Origin: Serinicoccus sediminis
GTDB taxonomy: Bacteria > Actinomycetota > Actinomycetes > Actinomycetales > Dermatophilaceae
Length of the DNA stretch: 36,602 nucleotides
Assembly: GCF_004153545.1 (NCBI RefSeq)
Contig: NZ_SDVA01000025.1
Coordinates: 1-36,602 of the forward strand
Reading direction: 5' to 3'
Shown: positions 32,908-36,602 of the stretch, piece after piece
Layout: each line of letters begins with the position of its first letter
How positions within the stretch are numbered: position 1 is the first letter of the stretch
Position numbers and translations under genes: made by a program
Notes under the pieces: model-generated
Seen by the model: the letters and a program-made list of their open reading frames with translations, nothing else
Told to the model about the DNA's origin: nothing
Database searches by the model: none

Positions 32908-33857
32908 ACCTCGATCGGTTCGAGCTGGCCCATGATGTGGCTGCGCTCGGACTCGAACTGGGGCGGCAGCATGAACGCCTGGCCGAGCTCCTCGGGAGAC
33001 TCGTCGCAGTCCCAGCCGCCCTCGTCGTGGGTGACGGCCAGCTCGAAGAGGGCGCCACCGGGCATCCGGACGTAGTGGGACTTGAAATAGGTGCGGTCCT
33101 TCAGCTCGGAGATGTCGGTGTAGCCGGCGCCCTCGATGTCGAACTTGACCTGCTCCTGGTTCTCCAGGTTGCCGAGGTTCCAGGCGAAGTGGTGGTAGGT
33201 GCCCGCGCCGAACCGCCACGTGCCCTGGTCGTCGGTGCGGTTGCCGCGCAGCTCGACCCAGTTGCCGTGCTTGGCGTCGCCGACCCGGAACCGGGCCAGG
33301 TCACCCTCCTCCTCGACGTCGCCGGCGAGGAAGAACGCCTCCTGGCCGAAGTCGACCGAGCGGTCCTGGTCGTAGACGTGGATGCCGATGCCATGGATGC
33401 CGTGGACCGCGTGCTCGCGGGTCACCCCGTGGGCCTGGTGGCCGACGCGGGGGTCGTCGTCGCTCTCGACGAGCTGGTACTCGATGCCGGACGGGTGCGC
33501 GAAGGCGAGCCGACGGGCGCCGAAGACCTCGACCGAGGTGCTGTCCACCTCGTGGTCGGCGAGCCGCTTCGCCCACCAGTCGAGCGAGCCGTGGGGCACC
33601 GCGAGCAGCACCTCGCGGGCCTGGTTGGTGCCGCGGCTGCCGTAGAGGTTGGCCTGCGCCCACGGGAACGTCGTGATCACCGAGGACCGGTCGCCGTTCG
33701 CGTTGGAGTAGTAGAGGTGGTAGACGGGCTTGGAGCCGTCGTAGAGCACGGTCTTCTTGATGAAGCGCAGGCCGAGGATCCTGGTGTGGAAGTCGACGTC
33801 CTCCTGGGCGCCGGCGACCGAGAGCGTGACGTGGTGGGAGCCGTTGATGTACGTCAT
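32904..33857 (-). CDS. Ring-cleaving dioxygenase, VOC family (PcpA/LinE/MhqO-like)
   Basis: A 317-residue protein with two glyoxalase-type repeats. Metal ligands expected for Fe(II) are H8 or H9 (GSHHVTLSV), one of H222/H223 (GTYHHFAWN) and E272 (ALFELAVTH), as in hydroquinone 1,2-dioxygenases such as PcpA. Such enzymes open para-diols to 4-hydroxymuconic semialdehyde or an acyl halide that yields maleylacetate, which suits the reductase downstream. AAAGGAGATC is seven bases before ATG 33857. It is the first gene of the operon and is transcribed from the divergent promoter shared with the GntR regulator. Confidence 0.87.
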   Translation of the reverse strand: MTYINGSHHVTLSVAGAQEDVDFHTRILGLRFIKKTVLYDGSKPVYHLYYSNANGDRSSVITTFPWAQANLYGSRGTNQAREVLLAVPHGSLDWWAKRLADHEVDSTSVEVFGARRLAFAHPSGIEYQLVESDDDPRVGHQAHGVTREHAVHGIHGIGIHVYDQDRSVDFGQEAFFLAGDVEEEGDLARFRVGDAKHGNWVELRGNRTDDQGTWRFGAGTYHHFAWNLGNLENQEQVKFDIEGAGYTDISELKDRTYFKSHYVRMPGGALFELAVTHDEGGWDCDESPEELGQAFMLPPQFESERSHIMGQLEPIEV

Positions 33858-33917
33858 GGGCGAGATCTCCTTTGATGTGCACCCAGCGCGGTGACCGACC
33901 CGATCGTCGGTCTTCGG

Positions 33918-33946
33918 ACGCTAGCACTCGTCGTCTTGTCGGACAA
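33918..33946 (-). promoter_or_regulatory. Catabolic operon promoter with FadR-type operator over the -35
   Basis: On the minus strand TTGTCC (33946-33941) and TAGCGT (33923-33918) are 17 bases apart, a good -35/-10 pair. The perfect palindrome TTGTCGGACAA (33936-33946) covers the -35 and fits the FadR-subfamily pattern TNGTNNNACNA. A half site, TTGTCCG, lies at 33968-33974. Confidence 0.6.
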
Positions 33947-34005
33947 TAGATGCGAGGTATGCCGTTCTTGTCCGTTCTGCGACCGCGTCGCCGGGGATAG
34001 GGCGC

Positions 34006-34011
34006 TAGGAT
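34006..34011 (+). promoter_or_regulatory. -10 box for leaderless GntR gene
   Basis: TAGGAT ends seven bases before ATG 34019, with no ribosome site. The transcript start would coincide with the start codon. Confidence 0.55.
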
Positions 34012-34018
34012 CGGCCGC

Positions 34019-34708
34019 ATGACTGCAGCGACGACATACCGGGAGGTCACGACCGAGGCTGCGCCGACGTCCCGGTCGGAGCGGGTCCACCAGGAGCTGA
34101 GCCGGCAGATCCTCGACCACCAGCTGGCGCCGGGGAAGCGCCTCATCGAGCGCGAGCTGATCGACCGCTTCGAGGTGTCCCGGGCGACCGTGCGCGAGAC
34201 GCTCCGCCAGCTGGCTGCCGAGGGGCTCGTCCAGATCCAGCCGCGGCGCGGGGCCGTGGTGCGGGCCATCGACAGCGACGAGGCGAGGGACCTCTACCGG
34301 CTGCGCGCCGCGATCGAGGGGCTGCTCGTCGAGACGTTCGTCGAGCGCGCCGGGGTCGCCGACGTCCAGCGGCTGCAGGAGGCGCTCGACGCGCTCGACG
34401 CCGCGGTCGAGGACGGGCTCGCCGCCTCCGAGGTGATGCGGGTTCGTGATGCGTTCTACGAGGCTCTCTTCGCCGGTGCGGGAAGCTCCGTGCTGCGCGA
34501 GGAGCTGGGCGTGGTCCAGGCGCGGGTGCGGGTCCTCTGCGTCTCCAGCCTGTCCGAGTCCGGTCGCGGCGCGACGGCGGTCCGCGAGCTCCGGGCGGTG
34601 ACCCGGGCGATCATCGAGTGCGACGGCCCGCGGGCAGCCGCGCTGATGCGGGAGCACCTCGCCTTCGCCGCGGCCGCCACGCTGCGGACGCTGCCGCGGG
34701 CCGACTGA
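34019..34708 (+). CDS. GntR-family regulator, FadR/FCD subgroup
   Basis: A 229-residue protein. The N-terminal winged helix spans about 20-85 (SERVHQELSRQILDHQLAPG, then ELIDRFEVSRATVRETLRQL and GLVQIQPRRGAVV). The FCD ligand domain follows (DLYRLRAAIEGLLVETFVER, with acidic and histidine residues expected to hold a metal and ligand). It lies divergent to the ring-cleavage operon, with a matching palindrome in between. It is therefore likely a repressor of that operon that responds to an aromatic or its breakdown product. Confidence 0.88.
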   Translation: MTAATTYREVTTEAAPTSRSERVHQELSRQILDHQLAPGKRLIERELIDRFEVSRATVRETLRQLAAEGLVQIQPRRGAVVRAIDSDEARDLYRLRAAIEGLLVETFVERAGVADVQRLQEALDALDAAVEDGLAASEVMRVRDAFYEALFAGAGSSVLREELGVVQARVRVLCVSSLSESGRGATAVRELRAVTRAIIECDGPRAAALMREHLAFAAAATLRTLPRAD

Positions 34709-34811
34709 GGTTCCGCGGAGCGACGTCATATCCCCGAACGCTCCCGGGCCAGGCAGACCTTGACGGCTCGAGGTCGACAGCGGGATGCTCGGCGAGGAGA
34801 AGGAGAGGCGT

Positions 34812-35045
34812 ATGCCGATCAGGATGCTGAGCGACCCGGACGACTGGCCGATTCGCTACGTGGCGATCACTGACGATGTCACGTCAGCCGGCTTGCGGGC
34901 GTGGATCGAGGAGCAGCCTGCCGGCATCGACCTCACGGTCCAGCTCGAGCCGGGGGCTCTCTCAAGCGGAGAGGTGAGGGCGGCCGCTGAGGATCGTGTG
35001 TCCCGGTTGGACATCCACCTGCCGCAGGGCGATGAACCGGCGTGA
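34812..35045 (+). CDS. Small hypothetical protein (77 aa), first gene of a pair
   Basis: A 77-residue acidic protein from ATG 34812, preceded by AGGAGAAGGAGAGG; the frame is open upstream, but this site decides the start. PIRYVAITDDVTSAGLRAWI suggests one mixed alpha/beta domain. No family is recognised. It overlaps the membrane-protein gene by 14 bp. Confidence 0.65.
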   Translation: MPIRMLSDPDDWPIRYVAITDDVTSAGLRAWIEEQPAGIDLTVQLEPGALSSGEVRAAAEDRVSRLDIHLPQGDEPA

Positions 35046-36120
35046 GCGGCTGCGTGCCGCCTTCGGTGCGGCATGGAAGGTCTGGCGGACCGACTCCTCC
35101 TCAGACGCCACGGGTGTGAGCCAGCAGAGCGCCAAGGCCACCGCAGGCAAGGAAGCGACAGCACTTGCCGGTCCGCCGGCCAACCCCTTCCAGCGTGAGG
35201 ACGAGCAGTACCTCACGGCGGTCAAGTGGCTCATCGGTGCCCTCGGCGCGATTGCCGCCGTCCTGGTGGCAGGTGTTCAGCTCTCCAGCGTGGGCGCCCT
35301 GCGCTGGCCCGAGGACCAGGGTCGCCTTCTCCTGGCTGCAGCCTCGTTCACTCTGGTGCTGACCTGCGTTGTTCTTGCGGTCGGCCTGCTGGCCTGGGCG
35401 CACATGCCGGAGAAGGGCAGCGACCTGGACAGGCTGCACGAGATCGTCGAGACACGTTCTCCGTCGGCCGTGCTCGACGCTGTGCGGCGCGACTCCTCCT
35501 ACCACCGAGGTACCGGGGGTCTGGGCGACTTGCTCACCGCGATGGACAAGGCGAGCCGGTCGTTCTACGCGGCCAGGGGAGAGCTGTCGTCGGCCCGCCT
35601 GGCGGCAGCCGAGGCCAAGCCCCCTGCTACGGGGGAGTCGGTAGCCGTCCAGCAGGCCGCCGCCCGGGTCGAGGAATGGTCGGAGAGCTACGGGCGCCTC
35701 CGCGAGGGTGCCCGTCGTGTCTCCCACCTCGACCGCCATCTGCGCATCGCACAGCGAGCCAAGGGTGTGCTCACCGGGGTGCTCCTGCTGACGTTCATCT
35801 CAGCGGTGTCTCTCGGCGCCTTCTCCTGGGCGGCGCACCCTCCGGATCGCGCTGCCGATCCTCAAGAAGCAGTTCCGCCCAGACCGGTCTCGGCGCTGCT
35901 CCTCCTGTCCGACGACGACCCGGTGTGGGAGGACAGGTTGGGCGAGGGGTGCGCAGAGGCGGCGAGAGAGGGGGGAGTCCCGGTCGTGGCCCTGTCCTCC
36001 TCGGCCGAGGAGGTCGAGGTGCTGGTCCTCGAGGGTGGTGAGTGCCCTGCGCCGCGCGTCGTCGCGGTGCCGACCGACGCCGGGACGGTGGAATCGGCGG
36101 ACGACGTCACCACGGGCTGA
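35032..36120 (+). CDS. Membrane protein with three TM helices and coiled-coil region, unassigned
   Basis: A 362-residue protein from ATG 35032, within the end of the preceding gene. After a soluble N-terminus of about 60 residues come two helices (WLIGALGAIAAVLVAGVQLS and LLAAASFTLVLTCVVLAVGL), an Ala/Glu-rich cytoplasmic or coiled-coil section (about 130-245), a third helix (GVLLLTFISAVSLGAFSWA) and an acidic C-terminal domain (about 285-362) with VSALLLLSDDDPVWEDRLGE. The overlap suggests that it works with the 77-residue protein. I do not recognise the family. Confidence 0.75.
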   Translation: MNRRERLRAAFGAAWKVWRTDSSSDATGVSQQSAKATAGKEATALAGPPANPFQREDEQYLTAVKWLIGALGAIAAVLVAGVQLSSVGALRWPEDQGRLLLAAASFTLVLTCVVLAVGLLAWAHMPEKGSDLDRLHEIVETRSPSAVLDAVRRDSSYHRGTGGLGDLLTAMDKASRSFYAARGELSSARLAAAEAKPPATGESVAVQQAAARVEEWSESYGRLREGARRVSHLDRHLRIAQRAKGVLTGVLLLTFISAVSLGAFSWAAHPPDRAADPQEAVPPRPVSALLLLSDDDPVWEDRLGEGCAEAAREGGVPVVALSSSAEEVEVLVLEGGECPAPRVVAVPTDAGTVESADDVTTG

Positions 36121-36164
36121 CTGAGGTCGTCGGGTACGAAGGAGTCAGGTCTGTCGGACCGCTC

Positions 36165-36180
36165 TCGTACATTTGTTCGT
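36165..36180 (+). promoter_or_regulatory. Candidate LexA/SOS box before right DUF222 gene
   Basis: TCGTACATTTGTTCGT abuts ATG 36181. It matches GAAC-N4-GTTC with one mismatch in the left half and shares 14 bp exactly with the box before the left copy. Confidence 0.5.
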
Positions 36181-36602
36181 ATGAAGGGTGGGTGGGGTGC
36201 CGAGGCCCCTGGCGGTGGTGCCGGGGGTGGTGCGGTCGCGGTCGTGGCGCAGGTGGCCGCTGGGGTGGAGCGGTCGGTGGCGGCGTTGGCGTCGCCGGCG
36301 TTGTTGCAGGAGCGCGAGCTGGGTGACGTGCTGGGCGCCCTCGATGGGGTGGCCGCCCGGGCGCACGCGTTGTTGGTGGCGGTGGCGAGGGAGGGTATCG
36401 CCCGGGGGTTGCACCAGGACGCGGGGTTCTCCGAGGTGGACTGGGTGCGGTTGGTATGCCCGGGGCTGGCGTCGCGGACCGCGGTCGAGATCGCGATGGT
36501 CGCCCGCGCAGCCCAGCAACGCGTGCACGCGCCCCTGGCGGATGCGGCGCAGGAGGGGTCGGTGCCGGTGCACCGGGCGGCGCAGGTCCTGCGGGCGCTA
36601 GG
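36181..36602 (+). CDS. DUF222 (13E12 repeat family) protein, N-terminal part, runs off window
   Basis: An ATG at 36181 opens a frame that continues to the window edge (140 codons). After a glycine-rich start it matches the left-edge protein almost residue for residue (VERSVAALASPALLQERELG; GFSEVDWVRLVCPGLASRTA). The region 36287-36395 is identical at the DNA level to the left copy. The C-terminal HNH part lies outside. DUF222 family call firm, role unknown. Confidence 0.85.
   Translation, partial: MKGGWGAEAPGGGAGGGAVAVVAQVAAGVERSVAALASPALLQERELGDVLGALDGVAARAHALLVAVAREGIARGLHQDAGFSEVDWVRLVCPGLASRTAVEIAMVARAAQQRVHAPLADAAQEGSVPVHRAAQVLRAL

Noticed and set aside
1-36602. CRISPR array or phage structural genes
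   Set aside because: No regularly spaced repeats and no capsid, portal, terminase or integrase-type genes were seen.

Overview
The window is high-GC DNA with a coding style typical of Actinomycetota: GTG/TTG starts, TANNNT -10 boxes placed 6-7 nt before start codons (leaderless transcripts), 13E12/DUF222 genes, and ISL3 and IS110 elements. A member of the Micrococcales (Intrasporangiaceae or a relative) would fit, but this is inferred from style and not from any marker gene.

Both edges carry the 5' part of a DUF222 (13E12-type) gene. The left copy reads leftward and the right copy reads rightward, so the window is bracketed by a roughly 430-bp inverted repeat, and each copy has an SOS-box-like site just before its start codon. 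From 0.7 to 10.2 kb everything runs on the minus strand: a nucleotidyltransferase with a small overlapping partner (candidate toxin-antitoxin pair), a NERD protein, a UvrD-type helicase with an inserted nuclease-like domain, a DUF2075 ATPase with an N-terminal nuclease-like domain, an HhH glycosylase-like protein and a large unrecognised protein. Two IS3 transposase remnants follow. Then comes a plus-strand mcrB-mcrC pair whose mcrC end is interrupted by a decayed ISL3 element. Removing the element and one copy of its target duplication restores an in-frame McrC end. On the minus strand lies a translationally coupled pair, a PLD-SNF2 helicase and an Eco57I-type adenine methyltransferase, which looks like a restriction or phage-defence module. 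The stretch from 0.7 to 26 kb therefore reads as a defence island.

From 23 to 30 kb there are small, mostly unassigned genes: a double zinc-ribbon protein, a DUF6308 protein, a PD-(D/E)XK-like protein, two proteins that may share a fold, and two small membrane proteins. An IS110 element interrupts this stretch, and its upstream region is a candidate source of a bridge RNA.

From 30 to 34.7 kb there is a catabolic block. A VOC ring-cleaving dioxygenase, an alpha/beta hydrolase and a maleylacetate reductase form a tightly packed minus-strand operon. It is controlled from a divergent promoter with a FadR-type palindrome over the -35 box and a divergent GntR/FCD regulator. A DUF849/BKACE enzyme lies convergent to it. 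Together they suggest cleavage of a hydroquinone-type ring through maleylacetate to 3-oxoadipate, possibly followed by beta-keto acid cleavage. A two-gene operon with a three-helix membrane protein precedes the right-hand DUF222 gene.
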